Assembly: GCF_001411555.2 (NCBI RefSeq)
Contig: NC_049916.1
Location: 558,001 to 622,000, forward strand
Direction: 5' to 3'
DNA from: Juglans regia
Lineage: Eukaryota; Streptophyta; Magnoliopsida; Fagales; Juglandaceae
DNA: 64,000 nucleotides
The notes under the pieces are model-generated. The model was given only the letters and a program-made list of their open reading frames with translations, was not told the DNA's origin and searched no databases. The translations under genes and the position numbers were made by a program. Shown here in pieces: positions 41,671-52,539 of the stretch; positions within the stretch are counted from its first letter, which is position 1, and every line of letters starts with the position of its first letter.

Positions 41671-44306
41671 ATGCAATTCTTTGGAGGGTCAGAGATTAGC
41701 CCATCGCCTCCGGCACCAACGGCATCGGGGAATAATGCACACATGATATATGTTTTCAATAGGAATGGAGTGTGCTTGCTCTACAGGGAGTGGAATCGAC
41801 CACTCCACACCCTCAATCAACAGCAAGACCACAAGCTCATGTTTGGTTTGCTTTTCTCACTCAAGTCCTTAACTGCCAAGATGGATCCCACTAGGTATAT
41901 AAATATGCTTCAATTGTTATCATCCATGGATGATTATGCATTGAAATTTGTTAGATGAGTTGTTTAGAGTCCAGTTACAAGTTGTCAGAGAATTTCCATG
42001 CTTTTGTGCCCACTGAGAAAGGGAAAAGAGTGATAATCGTAGCTTGTATGCAAGTAATATTTTTGGGTACAAGAAAGAACTTCAGACTGTGATGTGAATT
42101 AGTGATGCATATCTAATTCACATATAAACTCTTTGGTGTCACTTCTTAAAATGGTCAAATGCCAGAGGGGATGGTTAAAAATGTGACAACTGGGCATTAG
42201 TGACTTTCTTACACAAATGTTTTAAGTTTTTGGTGGGGTGGTTTAATTATTTCTTACTGTTTTATCATCGACCTCATGTAACTCATGATAGTGCTGTTTA
42301 TAGGCATCATGTCTTCGTTATTTGTGGATTTATTTTTGTGTTCATTCACTCTGACACAATTTTGCAGTGCGGAGAAAGGAAACCTTGGGGTGCCTCAGTT
42401 GCCTGGACAAGGTTGCTCATTTCACAGCTTTCGTACTAATACATACAAGCTTAGTTTCATGGAAAGTCCATCTGGGATAAAGGTCTGCTCCAATGTTCCT
42501 TTTTTTATTGTATTTGCATTTGAAATCTCAAAAATATGTGTGAGTGCTAATTATGACATTCTTAACTATTCCTAAATCTGGCTTACTAGCCAAATATAAA
42601 GCAGTATTAGTGAGTGGTTTTTTATGAGTTCTCATATTCAAGGAAGTGATGCAGTAGGGTCTCTGACTCTCTTGTATGGAAAACATTTTGCTTAGTTTGA
42701 CCTGAAACGCTAAATACAGTTGTACAGATTCCTAGATAACTTGATCCTGTCTTCAATTAAATAGAGTGCTTCTTGAAAAAGTAAATTCAGTATATATTTT
42801 ATCTTGATTAATTTGCTTATATATATGTGTATATATCTTAATTAACTTGATTTTATATATATATATATATATATATTTATATGGTGCCCGAAGGGCCCTA
42901 CCTTGGAGAGGTTCCCCAACATAAAATATATATATATATATATATATGGTGCTTTTACTGAGCTTATTTGAATAATTAATTTTCTGGAATTCCTCAAAAT
43001 CAGATAAGTCTTAGAGGTCTCCTTGGGCATAGAGACTTTTAAGTTTTTCTGATTGTTTCATTCCTTGTATTCTGATGCATGTAACCTTAGGACTCTTGAT
43101 ATGGTTCAAATAAATTCATAACCAGTAGCCGTCTGACCTTGTGTAGCGACTTCAATGGTCTGTTGTGTCACAATATCATCATGAATCCCTGTGGAGAGTC
43201 CTTTCTGAATGCGCTTTTTGATCCATTTGCTCAGATTATCTTGGTTACACATCCTAGGACTGGTGATCTGCGGGAATCCCTTAAGTACATTTACAACTTA
43301 TATGTTGAGTATGTTGTCAAGAACCCAATATATACTCCAGGAACTCCAATCAGGTGACAGAATGATTTTCAATTTTCTTAAACTGGTGGACATCAAATGT
43401 TATCCAGTTAGTTTGTTGTTTATAAGCTTTAGTATTTGCTTCTCAATTGAAGTCATTGTCCTACTTGTTCTTTAATTGTTAGTCACTGTTTGACGCTTAA
43501 AATGTGCACTTCTTCTTAAATATAAGAGTAGGAAAATTATTATTCTCTCTCTCTCCAGCGTCTCCCCCCTTCAGGGGCCTCTTATCACTGGGAAGAAAAG
43601 GAGAAAAAAAGGAAAGAAACTAGGCGATGCAATAATGCTGAGTGCCCTTGGGAACTTATGTTTTGAACTAGGAGTTCTTAGACAATTAGATAAGAAGTTG
43701 TATGTGGCTTTAGGGTGGATCCAGCTTTGTTGGTTTGATAGATATATAGACTGGACTAGCTGAGCCCATATCATTGCTTTGGGCTCACTTTTTTTTTAAT
43801 CAGTCATTGCTTTGGGTTCTTGGAGTTATTACCTCAGACAAGTTGGACTGAGGCATTATCTCTCGGTAGGACTTGTTCCCTCTTCAAATTGGTGTTTAAT
43901 TGATGGACACTTTTGTTGAGAAATGTTTTAAGTCCCATCTTTAAAAAAATTGTGTAGTGAAGTCAAAGGATCTCAAATAAAATTTTAGTATTAAGTCACA
44001 ATTGTCTGAGTGCTATTTGTTTGAAATTTTCCATAATAACCACGTTTGATATGTGAACCTCAATATGTGATTCCAAGGCAGTATCTGTGCCTTTTTAGAG
44101 ACCTGCTGTACTAGAATCAGAGCTGGATTTCATTCTTTAACAATTTCCCTCGTTGAGTTTTATTTAAATGCTTTTTAATATAAGCTGCAGAAAGCTGTTG
44201 CAATTTCTGTGAGAATTTTGTTCTTACGAGTGGCTATTGTAATTGCTTTTGTAGGTGTGAGCTATTCAATACAACTCTTGACCAATATGCAAGAAGCATC
44301 GCATAG
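41671..44306 (+). CDS. TRAPPC1: TRAPP complex subunit 1 (Bet5 homologue), 169 aa
   Basis: This is a small core subunit of the TRAPP tethering complex, which acts as the Rab GEF for ER-Golgi and post-Golgi traffic. Four exons: 41671-41894, 42368-42482, 43235-43353 and 44255-44306. They total 510 bases, 169 aa plus stop, the size of the plant family. The sybindin/longin-like fold is supported by HMIYVFNRNGVCLLYREW, LFSLKSLTAKMDPT, FHSFRTNTYKLSFMESPSG, IILVTHPRTGDLRESLKYIY and LYVEYVVKNPIYTPGTPIR, ending FNTTLDQYARSIA. Before the core lies a short Pro/Ser insert (SEISPSPPAPTASGN) between the N-terminal MQFFGG and HMIYV, as in plant homologues. Each splice site has GT and AG. Upstream leader exons are possible. 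Confidence 0.95.
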
Positions 44307-45856
44307 GAGCTCAAGTTAGTGCTTGGACCATCATTATCTTGTATTAATGATCTTGTATAGATGCACTTCTCCTTCATTTTGAATGTTTGGTTCTGTATGT
44401 TGTGGCAGCCTTTGCACTCCGTATGGCCCCAAGGACAACGGTAAATTTGTGGTGGGTAGACCTACCTATTTAGTGAATATTTTGTGCTAATTTAAATTCC
44501 AGATTGTCACTATGGAAGATGGTCTGGCATTTTAATAGGTGTGGTTGATGGACAAGCTGTATGTGAGGTCTGGGACTAGTTTTAGAGCCTAGAAATCATT
44601 TTAATGCGGTTGGTAGCAATTGGTTGTGGTACACGTTATTTCAAAAGCTTTTGAAGGACATTGTTCAAATTTCAAATCTGACATGAGATGTTTCAAAGAC
44701 TACGTTTAGATTGTTTGAGAAGTTCAAATACCATGTCCGATATGGTATGTTACCCCCATCACGATTAGATTGATCGACTTGTTTTGGGAGCGAGTGAGCG
44801 TGTCCTGTGGTTTTGGTACTTCAAGGTTCTGAATCAACATGCATTAGGTTCCGTGTTCATCTTTCTAGTTTCGCATCATCTAATCCAAAAGTTCTGCTAG
44901 CCACGGTCAGGTCATTGCCAATGCACTACATCTTCATAATTTCCCCTTTAATGGTAACTTTAGTGACTCTCAGTTCTTGATCAACTTTAGTAACAGTATC
45001 TTAATTATACAGATACTGTTATTTATTTTGATGTTTTTTCATTTCATCTGCATTTTTCATGTCCATTTGAATGACATCTAGAAAAGGAAATGCTGGTGAC
45101 TACATAGTTGAGACGTTGACAAACAAAATCATGGTCTTGATCTTCGTTCTTGCCCACATGCTTACTAGATGGAACCTTGAGAATTAATAAATAAAGTGGG
45201 TAGACCCTCGATCATATCATATCATCATCAGGTGTTGGCAAAGAGAAACTTGAATACATTCAAACAGATTGTTAGTGATAGTTGATTCTTTCAGCACCTA
45301 GTTGGTTGTAGGACGTACAATTTGGACCAGGACGTGAACATTCGAACATGAGAAACGATGAACCATCGCAAGAGTTTTCAGAAAGTGTAATTTTACTTCC
45401 GTTTTAAATTGTTGTTATCCTTAGTCACATTTTACATAATTTCGTGTGTCAACCTCTTAAATGATAGTAACTTAACAAATGTCACATACGTGACCGGAAT
45501 GATGGAATCAGTGTAAAAAAATAGCATTTCTCTTTCCCAGAAAATTGAAAAGACAAGATTCTGTAAGTTGATTCAATAATGTAATGGATTACAGGTCATC
45601 TGCTAAACATATGTTAATTAAATTCTCGAGATAACCAAATAAAGAAGTTGCAACTTGGAATAGAGAGAACCAAGTACTTCGATCATGCAAACTAAGCTTA
45701 TCACTTAATATTATATGATGTGATTGACACCAAATATTAATATTAGGTATTGAAATCAACACCTAACATTCTGAAATGTAGATCCCCAAAATAAATAAAC
45801 AAACAAAACATTCTGACTACTTGTTGTACGTACGAGGGTTTTTCCTCCTCATCAAG
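44307..45856. other. Spacer between TRAPPC1 and the first UGT
   Basis: The TRAPPC1 3' untranslated region is followed by ordinary AT-rich spacer. No gene, inverted terminus or repeat array is convincing. Confidence 0.45.
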
Positions 45857-45900
45857 AGGTCAAACTTGCTGTTAATGTGTACCTTCTCTGGGATATATAA
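45857..45900 (+). promoter_or_regulatory. Putative core promoter of the UGT gene at 45937
   Basis: A TATA-like TATATAA lies at 45894-45900, 37 bases before the ATG, which implies a very short leader. About 30 bases upstream, AGGTCAAAC gives a W-box core (TTGACC) on the minus strand, a WRKY-type site common in stress-induced glycosyltransferase genes. Position-based inference only. Confidence 0.5.
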
Positions 45901-45936
45901 TCGCCACGCTGCTACTTTGTTTCTCCTAACACGAAC

Positions 45937-47367
45937 ATGGACGATGCCATAGTTCTATACCCCTGTGCAGGCAGAAGCCACCTGACCACCATGGTAGAGC
46001 TTGGCAAGCTCCTACTCCAACATTACCCTCGTATCTCAGTCACTGTCCTTACCTTGAACACTCAAAACGCACGTACCGCCTCCAACCCCAATTATGTAAT
46101 CAGCGCTACTGCCCAATACATCGCTGCCGTCAAAGCCACCACCCCATCCATCAACTTCCATGAGCTCCCCCCAATCTCCGATATCCCTTCCAATATTCCC
46201 CAAGTAGAGTTTCTCTTCCTACTCCCATCCCTCAACAATCCCGGTCTTCACCAGGCCCTCCAAACCATCTCTCAGACCTCCAAACTCAAAGCCTTGATAA
46301 TCGATTTCTTCTGTGATGCTGCTTTCCAAGTGGCTGCAAACCTTAGCATACCCACATACTATAAATACACATCTAGCGCAAGCACTCTAGCCCTATTCCT
46401 TTACCGCCCAACCCTGCATAAATGCTATGATAAAAAAATAAAGGAAGATCTCGGGGATTCGCTTCTTGATATTCCCGGCTTACCTAGCATCCTGGCGTCA
46501 GATCTCCCGGAATATAGAATGTCGGATCGTAGTTCCAAATTGTATGGGTATTTCTTAACCGCGGCAACCAACATGGCCAAATCAAATGGACTGATCGCAA
46601 ACTCTTTCGAACAGCTCGAAACAAAAGCTATCAAGGCAATATCGGCTGGACTATGTGTTCCAGATGGACCGACTCCGCCAATATTCTGCATTGGACCTCT
46701 GATATCAGGAAGCAATCAAGGTGGAGATGGACAGCATGAGTGTTTGACTTGGCTAAACTCGCAACCGAGGCAAAGCGTTGTGTTTCTGTCATTTGGAAGC
46801 ATGGGATTGTTTTCGGCAGAACAGTTGAAAGAAATGGCAGTAGGAATAGAAAACAGTGGCCAAAGGTTCTTGTGGGTGGTAAGAAATCCACCACCAGATA
46901 ACGAAAAAGAGCCAAAGTTGGATGAATTATTGCCGGAAGGGTTCTCGGAAAGGACCAAGGATAGGGGTTTCGTGCTGAAACAATGGGCTCCACAGGTGGA
47001 GGTTCTGAGTCACGCCTCAGTGGGGGGACTCGTGACACACTGCGGATGGAGCTCGACGCTTGAAGCGGTGAGTGCTGGAGTGCCGATGGTTGGGTGGCCT
47101 CTATTTGCGGAGCAAAGGATGAACAGAGTGGCGATGGTGAAGGAATTGAAGGTGGCGTTGGCAGTGAAGGATTCGGAAGAGGGGTGGGTGAGTGGGGAGG
47201 AGTTGGGAAAGAGAGTGAGGGAGTTAATGGAGGGGGAAGAAGGGAAGACGGTGAGAGAGAGGGTAACTGCCATGAGAGATGCTGCTGTGGAAGCCTGGAG
47301 AGAGGGCGGGTCCTCTCGCATTGCTTTGGCAAAGTTGGTTCAGCTGTGGCTTTCGTCGACGGAATAA
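45937..47367 (+). CDS. UDP-glycosyltransferase, UGT88-like (476 aa)
   Basis: It would transfer a sugar from a UDP-sugar to a small acceptor such as a flavonoid or other phenolic, in the cytosol; the real acceptor cannot be read from sequence. It has a single exon and a complete frame. The likely catalytic His15 lies in AGRSHLTTMVELG. The 44-residue PSPG sugar-donor box is at 350-393, from WAPQVEVLSH to WPLFAEQ, with the conserved Trp, Gln44 and HCGW. The box reads HCGWSS rather than the usual HCGWNS, so the Asn that contacts the donor phosphates is Ser372. The final Gln suggests UDP-glucose. UGT88 placement rests on N-terminal similarity (IVLYPCAGRSHL) and intron absence. It is one of three related copies here; the next complete copy is convergent with it. 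Confidence 0.92.
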   Translation: MDDAIVLYPCAGRSHLTTMVELGKLLLQHYPRISVTVLTLNTQNARTASNPNYVISATAQYIAAVKATTPSINFHELPPISDIPSNIPQVEFLFLLPSLNNPGLHQALQTISQTSKLKALIIDFFCDAAFQVAANLSIPTYYKYTSSASTLALFLYRPTLHKCYDKKIKEDLGDSLLDIPGLPSILASDLPEYRMSDRSSKLYGYFLTAATNMAKSNGLIANSFEQLETKAIKAISAGLCVPDGPTPPIFCIGPLISGSNQGGDGQHECLTWLNSQPRQSVVFLSFGSMGLFSAEQLKEMAVGIENSGQRFLWVVRNPPPDNEKEPKLDELLPEGFSERTKDRGFVLKQWAPQVEVLSHASVGGLVTHCGWSSTLEAVSAGVPMVGWPLFAEQRMNRVAMVKELKVALAVKDSEEGWVSGEELGKRVRELMEGEEGKTVRERVTAMRDAAVEAWREGGSSRIALAKLVQLWLSSTE

Positions 47368-48239
47368 GACTGGTTGTGTTGACTTCTTGTCCTAAACTTG
47401 TGCGTGCGAGTAATTAATTGGGTGGATATCTAAAAGCAGAAGTCGTGGGATGCTTTTGAGGTGTAATTTCTTAATTTCCGTATTAGTTCTGATAGTTTTT
47501 TTTTTTTTTTTTTAGGGAAATCTCACCCTCTCTTTACGAGGAAAGACAGGTTTGGAGTATAAGATAAAACATAAAATTTTCATCTCATCTTATTATTATA
47601 TTTTTTTAAATCTTTATACAAAATATAATAAACAATTCAACTTTTTCAAATCTAATACATATTTTTCAAATTCTAAAATAATAATAATATTAAAATATAT
47701 TATTTTAAACTTTAAAACAAAACATAAAATTCTCATCTCACCTTCCAAACCTGTCCTAAAACGTTTGCTTACATAGAGGAGAACCCGGCCTTTGTATTGG
47801 TTTTAATAGTTTATAGTTTTATAAAGAGATTTTATAAAATTAAATTTATAGATTAATGACATGATTTCATGCGATACATTAAAATTATTTTATAGTAAAA
47901 TATAATGTTATAATCTAACGTACTACATCAAATTATGTCAATTCGTATATTTAGTTTTGTAAAATTCGTTTATAGCCAAATTCACTTGGAACTTATATGC
48001 TTTTATATATGTTTGAACTGAAATGTTATTTCAAAAAAAAAAAAAGAAATGTTGAGTATTTCGTTACTATGAGATCCAAAACAAATCTTCAATTGTGGTG
48101 TGTGGAGAGAGCTAGCTATAACCTATATAAACATATTCTAATTGAAGTCTTAAAAGCTTTATAAGTTTCGTCTCCTTAATTAACTGTGAAACCATTTTTC
48201 TAATTTTGGTCTTCTATATATATATATATATATACATAT

Positions 48240-48273
<34 letters not shown>

Positions 48274-49561
48274 GTAGGAAAACTCTGCTCTTACAGCTGG
48301 TAGCTTTCGCTAGGAGTAATTGTTGATTTTTTTTTAATAATATTGTGATTTTATTTTTAAAAAATTAAAATATTAAAAAAAATATATGTAAAAAAACTAA
48401 TTAAAATAATTAACTGGATTAATGCATGGAACACTATCAAGCTTCTTGTGTGTTTTGTAAGCGAATACTTAATTACTTTGACAGATTGGCTAGTGAAAAA
48501 TGTTGTGAATAGTAATAATAAAGTAATTAAAAAATAATAACAGAATATTAAATATTAGTATTAAAAAGTAATAAATAATAATAAAAATTATGTAAAAAAT
48601 AATAATAAAATATTTTGAAAATACCGGAAGAATTCTTGATATTAATAAAATAATAAATAAACTGATGCATCCGACGGTGGAACGCTATTAAAGTTATTCA
48701 ACAGCTGGTTTTGGAGCCGTACGTGGTAGTGCTCAAATCATCTACCCCGTCTAGCTTCATTGACTCTTACGAACAGTAAACACTTTTTGAGTTTGAGCTG
48801 AATTTATTTTAATTTAGATTTTCGAAAAGATTATTATTGCTCACTATCTCATTTACCATCTAAAGGCGTTTTGTATCTATTTGTTATATTCTATTTGTAA
48901 ATTAATCATTTGATGTTAAGAAAAATTGATAATAAAATAGATGATAAATAAATTTTTATTTAGAAAAATTAAGTCTATGACTTCTAAGCTATAAGAGCAT
49001 TCTCATCTTATTCTCTACAAAATTTCTTATAATTTAACTAAAAACTATATTCCCTAAAACTTTTTCTTAAATTTTACTCATATTTTAAAATTTTCATATA
49101 TCACATTTCATATCATTTCTCTATTCTATTAAAATTAATATTTCTCTATTATTTTTTTATTATTTTTTTCTCTCATTTCCATTTACAAACTTAACTGCTT
49201 AATATTTTTTTTCTTATATTTTGAACTATTACTCTAGTGAATATTTTAAATAAAATTTAAATTATTTTTTTGTGTATGATAATATTTTTAAAATTAATTT
49301 TGTTTTTTATATTTTCGTAGTTATTTAAATTATTTTTAAAACTATAATAAATATGAGTATGAGAAAAATTGTAGATGATTAAAAGAATAATTAATTTAAT
49401 CGAAATGAATAAAATATTGATAAAAATGATTTAGAGGATGAATAATAATTCTATATATTTGAGAAACTATTGTTCATCCCCTAAACCTTTTTCGTAAAAT
49501 AGAGATTCGGATATAAGGGCGACTTTAGTCAAAATCCTAACCTGATTCTCAAATTATAGGA
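47368..49561. other. AT-rich spacer between the complete UGTs, first part
   Basis: No gene supported. Contains a TA microsatellite block (48215-48275), a MITE (47545-47755) and a possible MITE beginning ATAAGAGCATTCTCATC near 48992 whose far end I could not fix. Confidence 0.45.
47545..47755. mobile_element. MITE with perfect 12-bp inverted ends
   Basis: Ends GACAGGTTTGGA (47545-47556) and its exact reverse complement TCCAAACCTGTC (47744-47755) enclose an AT-rich core with CTCATCTCA words. It resembles the MITE in Tic22-like intron 6. No obvious target duplication. Confidence 0.6.
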
Positions 49562-49750
49562 AAAAAAGAAGAGTAATGCTAAATATAAATCCTAAATAGA
49601 CATGTTCTATACAAGTATTTTATAAAACAATAGATCTCACTAACAAATAATAATTTTTTTATACTTTTTTAATGTGGATTTATTTTTTTATAAGGTCTTA
49701 TATTAGACTTGTCTATTTAAAATTTGTATAAATTATTTTTAAAAAAAGAA
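49562..49750. mobile_element. Mutator-type MITE 1 of the nest
   Basis: The element 49571-49741 is flanked by a 9-bp direct repeat AAAAAAGAA (49562-49570 and 49742-49750). It starts GAGTAATGCTA, and TAAATAGACA recurs inverted near the right end. The duplication is low-complexity, so the call is less sure than for its neighbours. Confidence 0.55.
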
Positions 49751-49893
49751 TTAAAAGTTAGCGGATAGAAATGCTATAAGATGGGGAGAGGAAGGCAGAG
49801 CCACTGCTCCACCTACCACTCAGGTCGACACTTTTCGTAGATTGAAGGGCGAGTATAGAGAGAGGGTGAGAGGAATTCAGCCAAACAGAGGTA

Positions 49894-50086
49894 TATAAAA
49901 TTTGAATAATGTTATATATAGTCGTGTAGTAGGTAAGTATTATGTAATTACTTTAAAAAAGAATAGAGTTGATTATTAAAAATTTAATTAATTTTTTTAT
50001 ATGAGTCTCATATTCATTCAATTTTTTTAAAATAATTATGCAACGTTTACACATTTATGACGTCAACTATCATTTTATATAAAATT
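49894..50086. mobile_element. Mutator-type MITE 2 of the nest
   Basis: The element 49903-50077 is flanked by a 9-bp direct repeat TATAAAATT (49894-49902 and 50078-50086). It starts TGAATAATGTTA and its right end carries the partly matching inverted sequence. AT richness makes the exact boundary ambiguous by a few bases. Confidence 0.55.
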
Positions 50087-50099
50087 TTATTAGAGTAGA

Positions 50100-50529
50100 T
50101 TTATAAATGGGTCATGCTACAGCTCCGGGGCGGGGGCTCCCGCTAGGGTGTAGTATTATTTTACATGTGTTTTTTTTAAGTTATTTTTTATATAAATTTT
50201 ACATATTTTTAAAAAATAAAATAAATTTAGAACATTATTAAAAAAAACACTTTCTTAACCAGAAAGTAAAAAAAAAAAAAAATCATTAAAAAATACTTCT
50301 TTAATCACGAAGTAAAATATCAAATCATAAAAAATATTTTTTAAGATTTTTTATTTTATGTCGTGATTAAGAAAATATTTTTTAATAATATTATGATTTT
50401 TTTAATTTTTTTTAAATATTTAAAATTATTAAAAAAATTATATAAAAAAACTTAAAAAAACATATAAAAATACACTTATTGAACCCCAGCAGATCCCAAA
50501 CGAGAGAACTAGCATTTTCCTTTATAAAT
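50100..50529. mobile_element. Mutator-type MITE 3 of the nest
   Basis: The element 50109-50520 is flanked by a perfect 9-bp direct repeat TTTATAAAT (50100-50108 and 50521-50529). The left end reads GGGTCATGCTACAGCTCC and the reverse complement of the right end GGAAAATGCTAG. The interior is a foldback: the T-rich left half recurs inverted as the A-rich right half. Confidence 0.75.
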
Positions 50530-50574
50530 TTACATGGGAGGATACGATATGTCAAATTTACTCAATAAACGTTA

Positions 50575-50989
50575 TAACCTAAAGAATAATGTTAGAGCTC
50601 CCGTTGGGAGTTCCCGTTGAAGCTCTAGATGTGTTTTTTATGTATTTTTTTTAAGTTATTTTTTATATAGATTTTTTTAATATTTTTTTAAAAAATATTT
50701 ATAATATTATTAAAAAATATTTTCTTAATCACGAAATAAAATAAAAAATTATTTTACTTCATGATTAAGAAATTATTTTTTAATAATTTTTTTTTTTTAC
50801 TTTCTAACTAAGGAAGTATTTTTAATGATAATATAAATTTATTTTATTTTTTAAAAATATTAAAAAATATTAAAAAAATCTATATAAAAAATAATTTAAA
50901 AATACACATAAAATATATAAAAATACATATTATTTTCATGCTATTGCTCCGGCGGGAGCGCGGGAGCTGTAGCATCATCTTAACCTAAA
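50575..50989. mobile_element. Mutator-type MITE 4 of the nest
   Basis: The element 50584-50980 is flanked by a perfect 9-bp direct repeat TAACCTAAA (50575-50583 and 50981-50989). The left end reads GAATAATGTTAGAGCTCCC and the reverse complement of the right end AGATGATGCTACAGCTCCC. Its interior closely follows MITE 3, so the two are sister copies 45 bases apart. It ends about 115 bases from the stop codon of the UGT at 51106. Confidence 0.8.
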
Positions 50990-51105
50990 ATAACACGTCG
51001 ATCCGACATGATAGCTTTTAATCATAGAACAGACATTTCTCATATTTTATTCCTTAAACATTCGAAAAAAGGAAGTCAACCGTGTTTATATCCATCATCT
51101 ATCCC

Positions 51106-52539
51106 TCACCTCTTCGCCGACTCGACAAACTTTGCGAGCGCAACTCGGGACGAGCCGTGTTCACTCGTTGCCGCCATTGCTTCCTGTCTCTTGGCCAATA
51201 CCTGCTCTCTCACCGAGTTTCCATCCTCCGAGTCCATAATCTCTCTAACTCGCCTCTCCACCTCGGCCGCGCTCACTAACCCGCCCTCCGACTCATTCAT
51301 TGGCAAAGCCAGCTTCAACTGTTCCACCAACAATGTCTTGTTGAACCTCTGCTCCGCGTACAGCGGCCACGCCACCATCGGTATGCCAGCGCAAACCGCT
51401 TCCAGCATTGAGTTCCACCCACAATGAGTGATGAAACTGCCCACTGCGTCATGACTCAGCACCGCTACCTGTGGTGCCCATTGCTTCACGACGAGCCCCT
51501 TCTCCCTAGTGCGATCCAAGAAACTTTCCGGAAGCAAAGAATCCAAGTCTGGGTCTTCATCATATTGTGACGACAACTTACGGCTTTGCTCTTTCATAGG
51601 TGGACTGCGCACCACCCACAAGAACCTTTGGCCACTTTTCTCTAGCCCTACGGCTATTTCCTTCAACTGCTCCTTTGAAAACGTACCTAGGCTCCCGAAG
51701 CTCAAAAATACAACCTTTCCCCTGGGTTGCGAGTCGAGCCATTTTAAACACTCAACTTGACCTCCAGCACTTTGATCGTTGGACTTGATCACTGGTCCAA
51801 CACAAAAAATGGGTGGAGTGTGGCCATCCTGGACGCAAATTCCATCGGATAAAGCTTTCAATGCATTTGGCTCAAGAGAGTTAAACGTGTTAACGATGAT
51901 TCCAGCAGATTTCGGAACGCGGGTAGCAAAATTAAGGATCGAATAATATAGTTCTTTGGTTCTGTCAAGCGTTGGCTCCGGCATATGGGACGAGGGGATG
52001 GGTGGTAAGCCTGGGGCGTGGAGATGGGTGTTGAGGTCTTTGAAGCTTTTCGTGGTGTTTTTGTGAAGAGTGGGGAAGTAGAGAAGCAAGGCGAGGCAAC
52101 TTGCGCTGGAGGAAAAGAAATAGTAAGTTGGGATATGGAGGGAAGTGCCGACTTCGAGAGCGGGAGTACAGAAGCTGTCGATAACGAAAGCACGGATGGA
52201 GGAAAAGAGAGAGATAGAAAGGAGGGTGGTTTGGACCTGAGGGGTGGTGAGGTTGATGTGCTCAAGAACAAGGGCTTCCATGGAGGGGAAGGAGGCGGGA
52301 TGGAGTGGGGGAGACGGGTCGGGGAGGTGATGGAAGATGATGGAAGGGGTGGTGGCGGAGACGGAGGCGATGTAGGTGGAGGCGGAGCCAAGGTTGATGG
52401 GTGGAGAAGTGATGAGGATGTGGACGGATAATGGAGAATTAGAAGGGTGGTGGTGGTGGATGAGGATTAGCTGAGCAAGCTCCACCATGGAGATAAGGTG
52501 ACCCATGTTGGGCGGTGGATACAGCACTATGGCCTCCAT
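51106..52539 (-). CDS. UDP-glycosyltransferase, UGT88-like (477 aa)
   Basis: The role is as for other plant family 1 UGTs: glycosylation of a small cytosolic acceptor that sequence cannot identify. It is a single exon. The frame is open for 50 codons before 52539, but I chose 52539 because the protein then begins MEAIVLYPPPNMGHLISMVE, aligning with the neighbour and placing catalytic His14 correctly; the upstream codons look like translated leader. The PSPG box is complete: WAPQVAVLSH, THCGWNSMLEAV, then WPLYAEQ, with canonical Asn and final Gln. The linker region contains a charged insert (KEQSRKLSSQYDEDPDLDSL). It is convergent with the UGT at 45937 and separated from it by the MITE nest. 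It looks functional. Confidence 0.93.
   Translation of the reverse strand: MEAIVLYPPPNMGHLISMVELAQLILIHHHHPSNSPLSVHILITSPPINLGSASTYIASVSATTPSIIFHHLPDPSPPLHPASFPSMEALVLEHINLTTPQVQTTLLSISLFSSIRAFVIDSFCTPALEVGTSLHIPTYYFFSSSASCLALLLYFPTLHKNTTKSFKDLNTHLHAPGLPPIPSSHMPEPTLDRTKELYYSILNFATRVPKSAGIIVNTFNSLEPNALKALSDGICVQDGHTPPIFCVGPVIKSNDQSAGGQVECLKWLDSQPRGKVVFLSFGSLGTFSKEQLKEIAVGLEKSGQRFLWVVRSPPMKEQSRKLSSQYDEDPDLDSLLPESFLDRTREKGLVVKQWAPQVAVLSHDAVGSFITHCGWNSMLEAVCAGIPMVAWPLYAEQRFNKTLLVEQLKLALPMNESEGGLVSAAEVERRVREIMDSEDGNSVREQVLAKRQEAMAATSEHGSSRVALAKFVESAKR

Noticed and set aside
46631..47332. 233-codon minus-strand open frame inside the UGT gene
   Set aside because: It is the antisense shadow of a GC-rich coding region and shows Pro/Ser low complexity; the plus-strand frame is a full UGT.
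51858..52431. Open frames of 177 aa (minus) and 137 aa (plus) in the second UGT
   Set aside because: Other-frame shadows of the UGT N-terminal half with biased Pro/Ser or Gly/Glu composition.
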